Assembly (NCBI RefSeq): GCF_019891175.1
Contig: NZ_CP072600.1
Location: 2,852,001-2,916,000 of the forward strand
DNA length: 64,000 bases
Direction: 5' to 3'
Origin: Leptothermofonsia sichuanensis E412
GTDB taxonomy: Bacteria; Cyanobacteriota; Cyanobacteriia; Leptolyngbyales; Leptolyngbyaceae
Shown here: positions 26,191-35,583 of the stretch, piece by piece
Layout: each line of letters opens with the position of its first letter
Numbering within the stretch: position 1 is the stretch's first letter
Notes under the pieces: model-generated
What the model was told of the DNA's origin: nothing
The model's database searches: none
The model's input: the letters and a program-made list of their open reading frames with translations, nothing else
Translations under genes and position numbers: made by a program

Positions 26191-27519
26191 GTGGGGTTTA
26201 AGATTGGGCTGTTGGGGCTGGGAACGGTGGGGACGGGTACGGTTAAGATTTTGTTAGACCCGGCTCAGCGTCATCCGCTGGTAAGAGATCTGGAGCTTTA
26301 CCGGGTGGGGGTGCGATCGCTGGACAAACCCCGCGCCGTTTCTCTGCCTGCTGACCTGTTCACAACCGACCTGGAGTCCATCGTCACTGATCCTGCTGTG
26401 GATATTGTGGTTGAGGTCATGGGCGGACTTGAACCAGCCCGATCGCTGATTCTGAAAGCCATTGCTCACGGTAAGCATGTAGTGACAGCAAACAAGGCGG
26501 CGATCGCCCGCTTTGGTGAGGAAATTTTTGAAGCGGCCTCGGAAGCTGGGGGCTACGTCTTGCTGGAAGCGGCTGTAGGCGGTGGCATTCCCGTTGTTGA
26601 ACCGTTGAAACAGTCCCTTTGCTCCAACCGCATTCATACGGTGACTGGAATTATTAACGGAACTACCAACTATATCCTCACCCGCATGCAGCAAGAAGGC
26701 GCTGATTTTTCTGAGGTGCTTGCCGATGCCCAGCGTTTAGGATACGCCGAAGCCGACCCCACAGCCGATGTGGACGGTCTAGATGCCGCTGACAAAATTG
26801 CCATCCTGGCATCCCTGGCATTTGGAGGACGGATTAATTTATCAGAAGTCCACTGCGAAGGAATCCGTCAGGTGAGTGCGGCAGATATTGCCTATGCGGA
26901 GAAACTGGGATTTGTGATCAAGCTGCTGGCAGTCGCAAAGCGTAATCCTCAGTTGTCTGCCAATGAACCAGAGCAGTTGCAGGTGAGAGTTCACCCCACC
27001 CTGGTACCCAAAGCCCATCCCCTTGCCAGTGTGAATGATGTTTACAATGCCATTCTGGTTGAAGGTGATCCCGTTGGACAGGTCATGTTCTTTGGTCCCG
27101 GAGCGGGTTCAGGTCCAACAGCCAGTGCAGTCGTTTCGGATATTTTGAATATTGCCGCCCTCCTGAAAGTTGAACGTGGCGGAGTCAGACAGGCGGACGG
27201 AACACCATTGCTCGACCCATTACTGGCGTGTTCTCACCAGCACTACTGTGCCATTGCCCCCATAGAAGACCTGACAACCCGGTTCTATGCCCGTTTCCTG
27301 ACGATGGATACCCCCGGTGTGATTGGCAAACTGGGGACCTGTTTTGGAGAGCACCGTGTGAGTCTGGAATCTGTTGTGCAAACCGATGTGCGTGGCAGCC
27401 AGGCAGAAATTGTAGTGGTTACCCATGATGTTCGTGAAGGGAACTTTCGCCAGGCCCTGAATGAAATCCGGTCAATGGACTCGGTGAGTTGTGTAGCCAG
27501 TATGCTGAGAGTTCTGTAA
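26191..27519 (+). CDS. hom: homoserine dehydrogenase
   Basis: A 442-residue enzyme reducing aspartate semialdehyde to homoserine for threonine and methionine synthesis. The Rossmann motif is GLLGLGTVGTGTV at the start. TANKAAIA and GGIPVVEPLKQSL, with INGTTNYILTRM, mark the catalytic domain, and the C-terminal 90 residues form an ACT domain (TMDTPGVIGKLGTCFGEH), consistent with feedback by threonine. It starts with GTG. It appears to be a single gene or cotranscribed with purS. Confidence 0.96.
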   Translation: MGFKIGLLGLGTVGTGTVKILLDPAQRHPLVRDLELYRVGVRSLDKPRAVSLPADLFTTDLESIVTDPAVDIVVEVMGGLEPARSLILKAIAHGKHVVTANKAAIARFGEEIFEAASEAGGYVLLEAAVGGGIPVVEPLKQSLCSNRIHTVTGIINGTTNYILTRMQQEGADFSEVLADAQRLGYAEADPTADVDGLDAADKIAILASLAFGGRINLSEVHCEGIRQVSAADIAYAEKLGFVIKLLAVAKRNPQLSANEPEQLQVRVHPTLVPKAHPLASVNDVYNAILVEGDPVGQVMFFGPGAGSGPTASAVVSDILNIAALLKVERGGVRQADGTPLLDPLLACSHQHYCAIAPIEDLTTRFYARFLTMDTPGVIGKLGTCFGEHRVSLESVVQTDVRGSQAEIVVVTHDVREGNFRQALNEIRSMDSVSCVASMLRVL

Positions 27520-27662
27520 GGAACTCAACCCCCTGTTTGGAGAGAGTGGTATGGGAAGTGGGCAGGGGTCCAGGGTAATCCAATCTCGTGCCTGTGGCTG
27601 CGGAATGCCAGCATTCAACGCAATAATAGATCCCAACAGGTTCTCACTCACAGCTTTCAGGG

Positions 27663-28907
27663 ATGGATACCTTGCTCTACGCTCCCCTTTCAGGCTTTCT
27701 CTGGACAGTCTTTATCAATGGGTTGGGGCTGACCGGCTTAGAACTACCCCAATCAGAGGTCACTGGTGAATCCCCATTGGAGCAAACCCCTCTCCTTGTT
27801 TCTACAACTCTGGCAACGTCTGCCACCAGACCTTCAACCCCATTTCCTACCTTCAACAGTCAACCCCTGGACAGGCAGTTAAAACTTTATTTGCAGTACG
27901 TGGCAGAGTCTGGTCCACCGGATGTGTTGGTTGTAGGTAGTTCACGGGCATACCAGGGAATAAACCCCATCGTATTGCAGCAATCACTTTCCAGACGGGG
28001 GTATTCTGGTGCAACCGTTTTCAATTTCGGGGTAAACGGAGCAACAGCTCAAGTGGTTGACCTCAAGTTGCGTCAGGTATTGACCCCAGACCAACTCCCC
28101 CGTCTGATCCTGTGGGCAGATGGTGCTCGTGCCTTCAATAGTGGGCGGGTTGACAGTACTTATAACAACATCATCGCTTCTCCTGGCTATAAGCGATTGG
28201 TTGCGGGCATTCGCCCTACCCTTCCCCAACCTGAGATCGCAACACCGCCACCATTTTGCCTCAGACTATCCGCAGGATTGCTCGAGGATAATTTGCCCGA
28301 GGATGCTTTGCCCGAGGGTACTTTGAAGGAGTCCAGGTCATCCAGTTTCTCTGGGGTTACCCCACCTCCAACCAAAAATCAGCAACTTTGCATTCAGCCC
28401 TTGGATGAGACAAATCGCTTCAGCCCATCTGGCTGGGTTATACAGGCGTCTCCCTTACCGGCTAAACCTGCCAGTTCCCCAGCAGCCCTTGGGTTCAACA
28501 CAGTTACCACGCGCTTCAACCCCACCAGCTACTTTCGGCAATATCCCAGAGTTCCAGGCAGCTACGATGCAGATTACCGAAATTTCACACTCCAGGGCAG
28601 TCAGTCAGCCGCGATGAACCGGGTAATTCGGTTTGCGCGATCGCGCCGAATCCCCATTGTTTTCGTCAATATGCCATTGACACAAATCTACTTCGACTCT
28701 ACTCGAACCTACCATGAACAACAGTTTCGGGCATACATCCAGCGATTTGCCAACTATGGGCAACTGACATTTTATGACTACGGTCAGCGCTGGTTGAATC
28801 AGCACCATTACTTCGCAGATCCCAGCCATTTAAATCAATTGGGAGCTGCCCATGTTTCCAACCAGTTAGGGCAGGATCTCAAACTACCCCGCACTCCTGC
28901 CAAATAA
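27663..28907 (+). CDS. DUF1574-type protein
   Basis: A 414-residue protein with one N-terminal hydrophobic segment (PLSGFLWTVFINGLGLTG), then a domain starting VLVVGSSRAYQGINP, an SGNH-like GDS-type motif. A late SH block follows (YYFADPSHLNQLGAAHVS), including Asp and His in catalytic-looking positions. This fits cyanobacterial DUF1574 proteins, which resemble SGNH hydrolases or acyl-transfer proteins of envelope polysaccharides. Residues about 205-222 hold three 5-residue units (DNLPE, DALPE, GTLKE) from a 15-bp repeat. Activity is not proven. Confidence 0.7.
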   Translation: MDTLLYAPLSGFLWTVFINGLGLTGLELPQSEVTGESPLEQTPLLVSTTLATSATRPSTPFPTFNSQPLDRQLKLYLQYVAESGPPDVLVVGSSRAYQGINPIVLQQSLSRRGYSGATVFNFGVNGATAQVVDLKLRQVLTPDQLPRLILWADGARAFNSGRVDSTYNNIIASPGYKRLVAGIRPTLPQPEIATPPPFCLRLSAGLLEDNLPEDALPEGTLKESRSSSFSGVTPPPTKNQQLCIQPLDETNRFSPSGWVIQASPLPAKPASSPAALGFNTVTTRFNPTSYFRQYPRVPGSYDADYRNFTLQGSQSAAMNRVIRFARSRRIPIVFVNMPLTQIYFDSTRTYHEQQFRAYIQRFANYGQLTFYDYGQRWLNQHHYFADPSHLNQLGAAHVSNQLGQDLKLPRTPAK

Positions 28908-29029
28908 GGATTTTAGTCCCTGAAACCTGACTACTGAAACCTGACCACAAAGACACAGAGGGCACAAAGGGCAATCCACCCTGTGGTTGTAGTAATTAGC
29001 AGGCACCCAGAGAAACTTCACCACAGGGC

Positions 29030-29102
29030 GTTGCTGAAAAGCTGGGTGAATTGAAACGAAGTTTCACACATCCAGTACCTTTTCTATTCCCAGATTCAGC
29101 AA
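29030..29102 (+). repeat. MITE-like palindromic repeat, family B (copy 2)
   Basis: GTTGCTGAAAAGC, internal GAAACGAAGTTTC, then CAGATTCAGCAA. This is the closest match to copy 1 at 12391. Confidence 0.8.
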
Positions 29103-29326
29103 TGCCTCACCACAGAAACACTAAGGAAAGAAATTATTCTGTGTTTCCTGTGTCTCTGTGGTCAGGTTTTCAACCACCTTGATCTAGTACTCGACGGCGG
29201 AAATAAACCTACCATTGACGCAACTGGAAAGCCCTGAGAATGAGGCCATCCCTTTTCTGCCTTCCGCCTTTATACTTCTGCCTTTCAGTACTAGTCTGAA
29301 TAATTCATCAGAAGGACAGCCCTGCT

Positions 29327-29351
29327 GGTGTCCAGGCTCTGCCTGGACACC
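29327..29351. repeat. perfect 10-bp hairpin
   Basis: GGTGTCCAGG and CCTGGACACC are separated by CTCTG. There is no T-run, so it is not a clear terminator. Confidence 0.7.
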
Positions 29352-29356
29352 GATCT

Positions 29357-29426
29357 AAAAGCCTATCCGAAAACTTCCTCAGTCTGGATTTGAGCGTTGT
29401 CCCTTGGGGCTTTTCGGACAGGCTTT
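29357..29426 (+). repeat. MITE-like palindromic repeat, family A (copy 3)
   Basis: 70 bp from AAAAGCCTATCCGAAAAC to TTTTCGGACAGGCTTT, the cleanest copy of the family. Confidence 0.85.
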
Positions 29427-29445
29427 AATGCGGCTCTGCCGCTGA

Positions 29446-29601
29446 TACGGGAGGCGGAGCCTCCAGAATGCATTCCCACGCAGAGCATGGGAACGAGAAC
29501 AGCTTCCAAACACACCCTGTCGAACCTGAGCAATCGCCCAAAGCTTTTCCAGGTAAGGAATCTAAGCATTTTTCAGAAAAGTCATGAATAATGCAGGCTA
29601 A
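29446..29601 (+). repeat. 156-bp dispersed repeat (copy 1)
   Basis: Matches 58670-58824 in the same orientation at roughly 85 percent by eye, sharing CACGCAGAGCATGGGAACG in near-identical form, then CCTGTCGAACCTGAGCAATC and GCTTTTCCAGGTAA. Confidence 0.85.
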
Positions 29602-29829
29602 GCTTTTCGGTTGATTTAATCCACGGTTGTCTTTCGGCTCCCCCTATACGTAATAATTCGTAGATGTCCATATGTAAAGATCACGATCCAAAAGTGAAAA
29701 CACTGAAACTTTACAAAATTCATCTCAGTTCAAAGATTAAACAAAAGTCCCTGGCTTACACTGGGCACCTGTGGTGGGGGTTGCTTATGGTGGGGGGGAG
29801 GTATATTGAACCCCTAGTCAGCTACGAAT

Positions 29830-30570
29830 GTGATTACTACACCCGACCTCTCCTCTGTTCTCTACTCAAGGTTGCTTGAGTATCAGCAAGAACTGGGTTC
29901 TTCTACCCAGGCTTCCCTGCCGGTGCCACCCTCACCATCCGGGCAAGACCGCATCCATCAGGTTCATCCATCTGCTACCAGCAAAATTAAGCGAGTCGTT
30001 GATGTAGTAGGGTCTCTGGTTGGTCTGACAATAACGGCAGTTGTGACCGTTCCCATAGCGATCGCAATCCAGTTCGATAATCCCGGTCCCATTTTTTACA
30101 GTCAAATTCGATGCGGATTAAAGGGTAAACCCTTTCGGATCTGGAAGTTCCGTTCAATGGTGATGAATGCCGACAAGCTCAAGCACATGGTCAACAATGA
30201 AGCAAAAGGCGGCATCTTTAAAAACAGAAACGATCCTCGTGTCACTCGTATCGGGCGTTTTCTGCGTCGGACCAGCCTGGATGAGCTTCCTCAGTTCTGG
30301 AATGTACTCATGGGCGATATGAGTCTGGTTGGCACTCGCCCACCCACGGTGGATGAAGTCATTGGCTATAAACGACATCACTGGGAACGCTTAAATGTAA
30401 AGCCAGGAATTACTGGCGAGTGGCAGGTTAATGGCCGTTCTGAGGTAACGGATTTTGAGGAAATTGTAAAAATGGACGTTGCCTATCAGAAAAAGTGGTC
30501 GATTTTCTATGACCTGTACCTGATCTTAAGAACCATTCAGGTGGTGCTGAACAAGCAAGGAGCCTGTTAG
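29830..30570 (+). CDS. exopolysaccharide sugar transferase (polyprenyl-phosphate type)
   Basis: A 246-residue initiating glycosyl-1-phosphate transferase (PF02397). One membrane helix near residue 65 (VVGSLVGLTITAVVTVPIAI) is followed by the catalytic domain: FRIWKFRSM, then RRTSLDELPQFWNVLMGDMS and KPGITGEWQVNGRS. Such enzymes load the first sugar phosphate onto undecaprenyl phosphate at the membrane. It is the short form, without the four extra N-terminal helices of WcaJ. GTG start. No other polysaccharide gene is adjacent. A terminator follows. Confidence 0.88.
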   Translation: MITTPDLSSVLYSRLLEYQQELGSSTQASLPVPPSPSGQDRIHQVHPSATSKIKRVVDVVGSLVGLTITAVVTVPIAIAIQFDNPGPIFYSQIRCGLKGKPFRIWKFRSMVMNADKLKHMVNNEAKGGIFKNRNDPRVTRIGRFLRRTSLDELPQFWNVLMGDMSLVGTRPPTVDEVIGYKRHHWERLNVKPGITGEWQVNGRSEVTDFEEIVKMDVAYQKKWSIFYDLYLILRTIQVVLNKQGAC

Positions 30571-30624
30571 CCACAGGTTTCCGATTCTTCTACAGTTTCC
30601 GATTCTCCTACAAAGATGAACATT

Positions 30625-30657
30625 GGGGCAGTCCTCAGGGGTTGTCCCTATTTTTTT
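30625..30657 (+). terminator. probable terminator after the sugar transferase gene
   Basis: GGGGCAG pairs with TTGTCCC (two G-T pairs) around a ten-base loop, then TATTTTTTT. It lies 54 bp after the stop codon. Confidence 0.6.
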
Positions 30658-30788
30658 AGTCGCATTTCCTTTTTGGGTGAGGTAGGGCAGGGGGCAGGAG
30701 ATGGGGGACAGGGAAGGAAGGAGGGATGGGGATCTTCGTGTCTTTGTGGTTGTAGATGAGCTGGTATGGTATTCCCCCAGTTACTTTA

Positions 30789-30816
30789 GACTGTTGACAG
30801 AAGACTGTTGACAGAA
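30789..30816 (+). repeat. 14-bp perfect tandem duplication before pgsA
   Basis: GACTGTTGACAGAA twice in a row, ending two bases before the pgsA ATG, so it places the duplicated unit over the ribosome-binding area. Confidence 0.85.
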
Positions 30817-30818
30817 CG

Positions 30819-31382
30819 ATGAATCTACCTACCTGGATCACGGTGTCTCGTCTGATGGCGGTACCGTTTCTGCTTTATGGTTTACACAGCCCCACACCAG
30901 AGGGGCGCTGGCTGGTATTGGTTGTATTTCTGGTGGCGGCTGGAACAGATTGGTTGGACGGTTACCTTGCCCGCCGACTAAACCAGGTAACGGACCTGGG
31001 TAAGTTCCTTGACCCGCTGGTTGATAAGTTTTTAGTCCTGGCTCCGCTACTGGCGTTGATTGAGTTGGGCCAGGTACCTGCCTGGGGAGTGTTTCTTATC
31101 CTGGCAAGAGAGCTGGCGATCGCAGGCTGGCGGGTAAACCCCAATCTGCAAGGCAGTTCAGAGATTCAGGGTGCAAATCTCTGGGGTAAACTCAAAACCG
31201 TAAGCCAGATTGGGGCGATCGCACTCTTGATTGCCCCCCTCTCAGAGGGGTGGCACCTTCCTTCTCTGATTGCTTTCTGGATTTCTGTCGCCCTGACTCT
31301 GATTTCGGGAGCAATCTATCTGTTTCCGCCCCAGGGAGGGAGCGCTCCAGTCAGGGAAGCTCAACGGGAGTACCAGAAGTAA
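30819..31382 (+). CDS. pgsA: CDP-diacylglycerol-glycerol-3-phosphate phosphatidyltransferase
   Basis: A 187-residue membrane enzyme that makes phosphatidylglycerol phosphate, the precursor of phosphatidylglycerol. PG is essential for thylakoid function in cyanobacteria. The CDP-alcohol phosphotransferase motif is complete: D-G-x2-A-R-x8-G-x3-D-x3-D, seen as DGYLARR then GKFLDPLVDK. Four to five hydrophobic helices surround it. The last 22 bp overlap the 3' end of the convergent ChaN gene. Confidence 0.93.
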   Translation: MNLPTWITVSRLMAVPFLLYGLHSPTPEGRWLVLVVFLVAAGTDWLDGYLARRLNQVTDLGKFLDPLVDKFLVLAPLLALIELGQVPAWGVFLILARELAIAGWRVNPNLQGSSEIQGANLWGKLKTVSQIGAIALLIAPLSEGWHLPSLIAFWISVALTLISGAIYLFPPQGGSAPVREAQREYQK

Positions 31383-32287
31383 TCGGCGATTTCTGTTTCT
31401 GGTTTAGTTGCGGTTTCTCTTTGTAGTTCTTCCGATGGGTTCAGCACCACAGAAACCTGGACTACCTCAGGCTGACGGCGAGCAACCCGGCTGGGAACAC
31501 CATGCCCATACAGGACATGGCCCTGCCCTAACAGAACGACAACCAGGCTTTGAGGCTGCTGTTCAAGAATTTGGGCAATCTGTTCTGCCATTGTTTCATC
31601 CCACAACACCTGTGCCTGGAAAAACCGCTCAAAACTGGCACTACTGGTTTTTCCGTGGTGGGCTGCATCGTAGATGGCGCGGAGCCATTGACGGTAGGCT
31701 TCGGGTTTCAGGGCAATTTCAGAAATGGGTGGAATAAACTGGCGATCGCCTGCTTCCAGGCTTTCCAGCCCAAAACGGGCAACTTTACGAGTTACTTCTG
31801 TAGGAGTATTCAGAGCAACCACAGATAGCCGATTTTTGCGAGCAAACCGCAGAATTGGGGCATAGAACTCCCACGGAAAGCCCCAACGTTTCTCATACTG
31901 GCTCTGCTCAATTAACTCGGCTTCTGTCAGGGTGCCCGCTAAATAGCGATCTAATGCAGACTGGTAAGGGCGTTGAAACATCTCCATGCCAATCACCAGT
32001 TGGGGGTTGAGGCGATGCAATTCCTGGATAATTTCCAGTTGTGCCCGGTGGTCTTCTGGACGATCGTGGGTTTCGCCCAGGTAAACCACATTCGCCTGTG
32101 AGAGTGTTTGCAGAACAACCTGGGAACTGAGGGGGTGCCGCGATCGCAGATTGACCACTGAAACAGTGGGCCTGTCTGACTGATTTGCCTTCAGGAAATC
32201 AGACCGGTCCTTACCAGACAATGCCAGAAACAGAATCATTCCCAGCATACAGCCTGCACACAACTTAACAAACCATTGCAGTTTCAT
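31361..32287 (-). CDS. ChaN-family (haem-binding, DUF399-type) protein
   Basis: A 308-residue protein with an N-terminal hydrophobic segment (LCAGCMLGMILFLALSG) that is a signal anchor or lipoprotein signal. The ChaN fold signature VVYLGETHDRPEDHRAQLE lies near residue 70, followed by IGMEMFQRPYQ. It ends with LVVLLGQGHVLYGHGVPSR, where the family carries its conserved His. ChaN proteins bind haem and are linked to iron uptake in some bacteria; the cyanobacterial role is unknown. It is convergent with pgsA, overlapping by 22 bp. Confidence 0.85.
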   Translation of the reverse strand: MKLQWFVKLCAGCMLGMILFLALSGKDRSDFLKANQSDRPTVSVVNLRSRHPLSSQVVLQTLSQANVVYLGETHDRPEDHRAQLEIIQELHRLNPQLVIGMEMFQRPYQSALDRYLAGTLTEAELIEQSQYEKRWGFPWEFYAPILRFARKNRLSVVALNTPTEVTRKVARFGLESLEAGDRQFIPPISEIALKPEAYRQWLRAIYDAAHHGKTSSASFERFFQAQVLWDETMAEQIAQILEQQPQSLVVVLLGQGHVLYGHGVPSRVARRQPEVVQVSVVLNPSEELQRETATKPETEIADYFWYSR

Positions 32288-32651
32288 CGGGGAATAATTC
32301 CGTCATTAAGAAATAATTAAGCAAGTTTAAAGATTTGTGAAAAGTTTGTTGCTTTTTTAAGCTTTAGGGCTGGATACTTTGTTCAAGCCTGCAAAGTCGC
32401 ACGTTTTTCTTACATAAATCCAGGTTCTTGCAGAAAAATCACTATTCAAACCAAACTTCACTGATTCGTCAGTTTCAAACTCCAGAATATTTCTTTGCCC
32501 GGCGAGATAGGCCGTGTTTCCTGAGAATAATAATCTCATGGTCATCCATGCACCTCACTCGCTTCAGATGCATTGCAGTCAGGATTTGTGTAAGTAGCCA
32601 TTTAATCTTTGGATATTTCCAAACTATAGTTCAGATTGTTTCACCTGTTTG
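32288..32651. other. intergenic region between divergent genes
   Basis: AT-rich 364 bp with no convincing gene, repeat or hairpin. It must hold the promoters of the ChaN gene and of the unknown gene to its right. Confidence 0.4.
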
Positions 32652-33767
32652 ATGACTGAAGGCATCCAGCTTATGAATTTTTCTCGATCTACCGAAATTC
32701 CAGATCGTTTCACCACAAAATCAAATCGTTCGTTTGATCGAAGTAAATTTTCCATTTCATCGTCACCCAACTCCTCCCCAGTTTCTAATCTACACTCGCT
32801 GGCAGCTTTGTGGGCGCGAAAGTATGTTGTCTCACTGACAACCCGTGACGAAGCAGAAATGTTGCGTCAGAACAAGGGGCTGATAGAGGTTTCCTCTAGA
32901 GAAGGGCGGGTCAATACTGCCCAAAAATTAAGCCAGAATCTTTCCCTGTCCAGTGCCCAGGCCTGGTCCAGAACAGAAACGCTGCTATCCACTGAAATCC
33001 GCCGACACGGTATCAACCCAGACCTGATCAATCCCTGGGAGATTGCAGCAGACTCTCACAATCTGTTTCAAATCTGCCTGGATGCCTACGGCGATCGCAC
33101 CACTCCCCGTCGGCTCTCTGTTTTGGTCGGAGGAGAGATTGGACGAATTCGCCAAAAGTATACAGCCAATGACCCACGCACTCTGGGTTTTGTCAGTATG
33201 CAGTTTCACTACACAGGCACACAACTGTTAGAACACCTCTTGCCAGCAGAGCGGGCATTATTTTCCCCCTATCTCAAGGTAATGGATGACCACCTTTATA
33301 TGCCCCTTAAAGCAGCTTATGAAGCCGCGGCTAATTATGACATCGGTTCAATAGTTTTAGCTGCCGTGCAGCAACTATTAGCAGCCAGTACTCGTATTGC
33401 CCATGCCGTTTGTAACCAGGTGTGTCGGTTGCGCCCGAATTACAACAGCTATAGCGGTAGTTTAAGTTCGCCGCTTGTGCGAATTTCCAGTGTCCGCGAT
33501 GTAGAAATGTTCCAGGTTTATCTCTGTCTGTGCGCCCTGGAAACCAGCATCCGCTCAGTTCAGCAAGAATTATTTCCACTTTGTGTACTGCTGTACCCCC
33601 GTCTGGGGGTAAGCTGGGAACTGGTTCAGGAAATGTTGCGGACCATGGGTTGGGAAATGCATGAACAGCTTTCACCTGAGCATCTGGCGGTGTTTTATCC
33701 CTATCTGAAAGCACTGACAGAAATGTTTTCCTTAGAAGTATTTCAAGACACTAGAGAATGGGCTTGA
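32652..33767 (+). CDS. conserved-looking protein, unknown function
   Basis: A 371-residue protein. The first 45 residues are Ser-rich and low in order. From about 50 (LAALWARKYVVSLTTRDEAEMLRQNKG) it is mainly helical, with a later glycine-containing segment (LSVLVGGEIGRIRQKY) and a C-terminal half rich in Leu and Tyr. No signal peptide or membrane helix is visible. I do not recognise a domain. The start could also be the ATG at 32673. It is convergent with glgC. Confidence 0.6.
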   Translation: MTEGIQLMNFSRSTEIPDRFTTKSNRSFDRSKFSISSSPNSSPVSNLHSLAALWARKYVVSLTTRDEAEMLRQNKGLIEVSSREGRVNTAQKLSQNLSLSSAQAWSRTETLLSTEIRRHGINPDLINPWEIAADSHNLFQICLDAYGDRTTPRRLSVLVGGEIGRIRQKYTANDPRTLGFVSMQFHYTGTQLLEHLLPAERALFSPYLKVMDDHLYMPLKAAYEAAANYDIGSIVLAAVQQLLAASTRIAHAVCNQVCRLRPNYNSYSGSLSSPLVRISSVRDVEMFQVYLCLCALETSIRSVQQELFPLCVLLYPRLGVSWELVQEMLRTMGWEMHEQLSPEHLAVFYPYLKALTEMFSLEVFQDTREWA

Positions 33768-33791
33768 AAAGCAGGTTATTCGCCTTGAAGC

Positions 33792-33818
33792 GGGATGCGG
33801 GAAACGCCCCCGCATCCC
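33792..33818. terminator. hairpin between convergent genes
   Basis: GGGATGCGGG and CCCGCATCCC form a perfect 10-bp stem with a 7-base loop, three bases beyond the glgC stop. There is no U-run on either side, so it may act as an mRNA end-protecting structure rather than a full terminator. Confidence 0.55.
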
Positions 33819-33821
33819 TGG

Positions 33822-35117
33822 TTAAATCACTGTTCCATCTGGAATCACAGCATTCTTCAGCACCACGACGATGCCACTGCGGATATAGAAACCCAAATTT
33901 TCTCGCTCGGACTCTTCAACCCGGTCTTTGTTAATAATTTTCACGTTGGAGCCGATCCGGGCATTTTTGTCCACAATGGCACGGCGAACGATCGTGTCTG
34001 CCCCGATGCCAATGGCAGGGTGTTTACTATTGCCATTCTCGCCGTTCTGCCGTTCGGCAAAGGGCTGGTAGTAATCAGCACCCATAATCAGTGCATCTTC
34101 AATGATGCTGCCAGCTTCTACCCGCGATCGCACTCCCAGTACTGAATGAGTCACCGAGCAATTTTTGAGGATACAACCTTCGCTGATGATTGACTCCCGA
34201 ATGTGGCAATCTAATAGCTTGCTGGGAGGCAAAAAGCGAGTCCGTGTGTATATGGGTGCTTTTTCGTCATAGAAACTGAAGGGAGGACGGGGTTGCTGAG
34301 TCAGTGCCAGATTCGCCTCATAAAAGGCAGCGATCGTCCCAATATCTTCCCAGTAGTCGTTGAACAGATATGCCTGAATATTATGACTGTCTGAACAGGA
34401 TGGGATGATTTCCTTACCAAAGTCAGTCTGTTCGGGAGATTTCCGCAACAGTTCTGCCATGACTTCCTTCTTAAAGACGTAGATCCCCATTGAGGCAATG
34501 AAAGGAAACTGCCTGGCTTGCGTCTCAGACAGGCCCAGAATCGTGGTATCCACGGCCATTGCCTTCAGGGCATCCCCCTTTGGCTTTTCACTAAAATTAA
34601 TCACCCGCCCTTCAGCATCAATTTTCATTAAGCCAAAGTCTGAAGCGCGGCTGTTGTCCATGGGCACCACAGAAATGGTAATATCTGCCCCCGTTTCCCG
34701 GTGACGGCGCACAAAGTCGGCATAATCCATCCGGTAAAGATGATCTCCTGACAAAATCAGGTACTCACTGACATCCCAATCCTGGAACAACCAGAGATAT
34801 TGGCGTACTGCATCGGCTGTACCCTGGAACCAGTTTGGATTTTCTGGCGTTTGCTGGGCTGCCAGTACCTCAACAAACCCGTCATTAAACCCACTAAAGT
34901 TGTAGGCGCGAGCAATATGGCGGTTCAGCGAGGCAGAGTTGAACTGAGTCAAAACGTAGATTTTGTAAATCTCCGAATTGATACAGTTACTGACGGGAAT
35001 ATCGATCAGTCGATACTTGCCTGCAATTGGGACTGCTGGCTTAGCCCGTTGCTTGGTCAACGGGTAGAGGCGAGTCCCTGCACCACCACCCAAAATGATT
35101 GCTAATACTTTTTTCAC
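33822..35117 (-). CDS. glgC: glucose-1-phosphate adenylyltransferase (ADP-glucose pyrophosphorylase)
   Basis: A 431-residue enzyme making ADP-glucose, the committed step of glycogen synthesis; in cyanobacteria it is activated by 3-phosphoglycerate. Motifs: [20 protein letters not shown] at the start, [20 protein letters not shown], and the C-terminal beta-helix with [12 protein letters not shown], where the activator lysine lies. I start at GTG 35117 (VKKVLAII), which has GAGGGGGG a few bases upstream; the frame is open to 35198 but that extension is not conserved. Confidence 0.96.
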   Translation of the reverse strand: MKKVLAIILGGGAGTRLYPLTKQRAKPAVPIAGKYRLIDIPVSNCINSEIYKIYVLTQFNSASLNRHIARAYNFSGFNDGFVEVLAAQQTPENPNWFQGTADAVRQYLWLFQDWDVSEYLILSGDHLYRMDYADFVRRHRETGADITISVVPMDNSRASDFGLMKIDAEGRVINFSEKPKGDALKAMAVDTTILGLSETQARQFPFIASMGIYVFKKEVMAELLRKSPEQTDFGKEIIPSCSDSHNIQAYLFNDYWEDIGTIAAFYEANLALTQQPRPPFSFYDEKAPIYTRTRFLPPSKLLDCHIRESIISEGCILKNCSVTHSVLGVRSRVEAGSIIEDALIMGADYYQPFAERQNGENGNSKHPAIGIGADTIVRRAIVDKNARIGSNVKIINKDRVEESERENLGFYIRSGIVVVLKNAVIPDGTVI

Positions 35118-35583
35118 AAGAACCCCCCTCTGCCAATCGCAATCCCACCTAATAGTGTGAGACGGGATGGGACAGTTTGCAAGCTCTTCAGGAAACAAGA
35201 ATCCAGGATTTTGCTAGAGATTTATTCTGCCTCAAGGTAGTTCTCAGGCAAAACTCAGTCAGTGGAAGGTTAATGGAAGACAGGTAAAGGATAAAGAATG
35301 ACCGTGGGGGGCTGAAAAGCAGGATGGATTCAAGACTTTCCATTCATCCAACTCCAGAATCGGTGGATGCACCCGGGTTATCCATCATGCCCTGAATAAA
35401 AATAGCGTTGCAGTTTTTGCTTCAATGAAAGACATCTATACCGTTTGGCTGAGGCGTTTGGCTGAGGCGTTCAGCGAGCGCCCGGTCGAGCTGTGCTCTG
35501 TCCCAGCCCTGCACCACCCCTTCACCTGGATGAACAGCATTTGACCAGAAACGGCTATATCAAATCACAAGGAGTTAACCGCA
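35118..35583. other. intergenic region between glgC and egtD
   Basis: 466 bp between divergent genes. It holds a 13-bp perfect tandem repeat (GTTTGGCTGAGGC twice, about 35444-35469) and the egtD ribosome site AAGGAG. No gene or clear operator is visible. Confidence 0.5.

Larger units (their letters stand above)
28908..29829. other. 922-bp repeat cluster without genes
   Basis: No convincing coding frame. In order it holds CACAAAGACACAGAGG-type sequence on both sides of a family-B palindrome (29030-29102), a perfect hairpin (29327-29351), a family-A palindrome (29357-29426) and a 156-bp dispersed repeat (29446-29601). The last 230 bp before the sugar transferase should carry its promoter; nothing specific is visible there. 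Confidence 0.6.

Noticed and set aside
29830-31382. Sugar transferase plus pgsA as a polysaccharide operon
   Set aside because: A terminator-like hairpin and a 248-bp repeat-containing gap separate them, and pgsA is a phospholipid gene.
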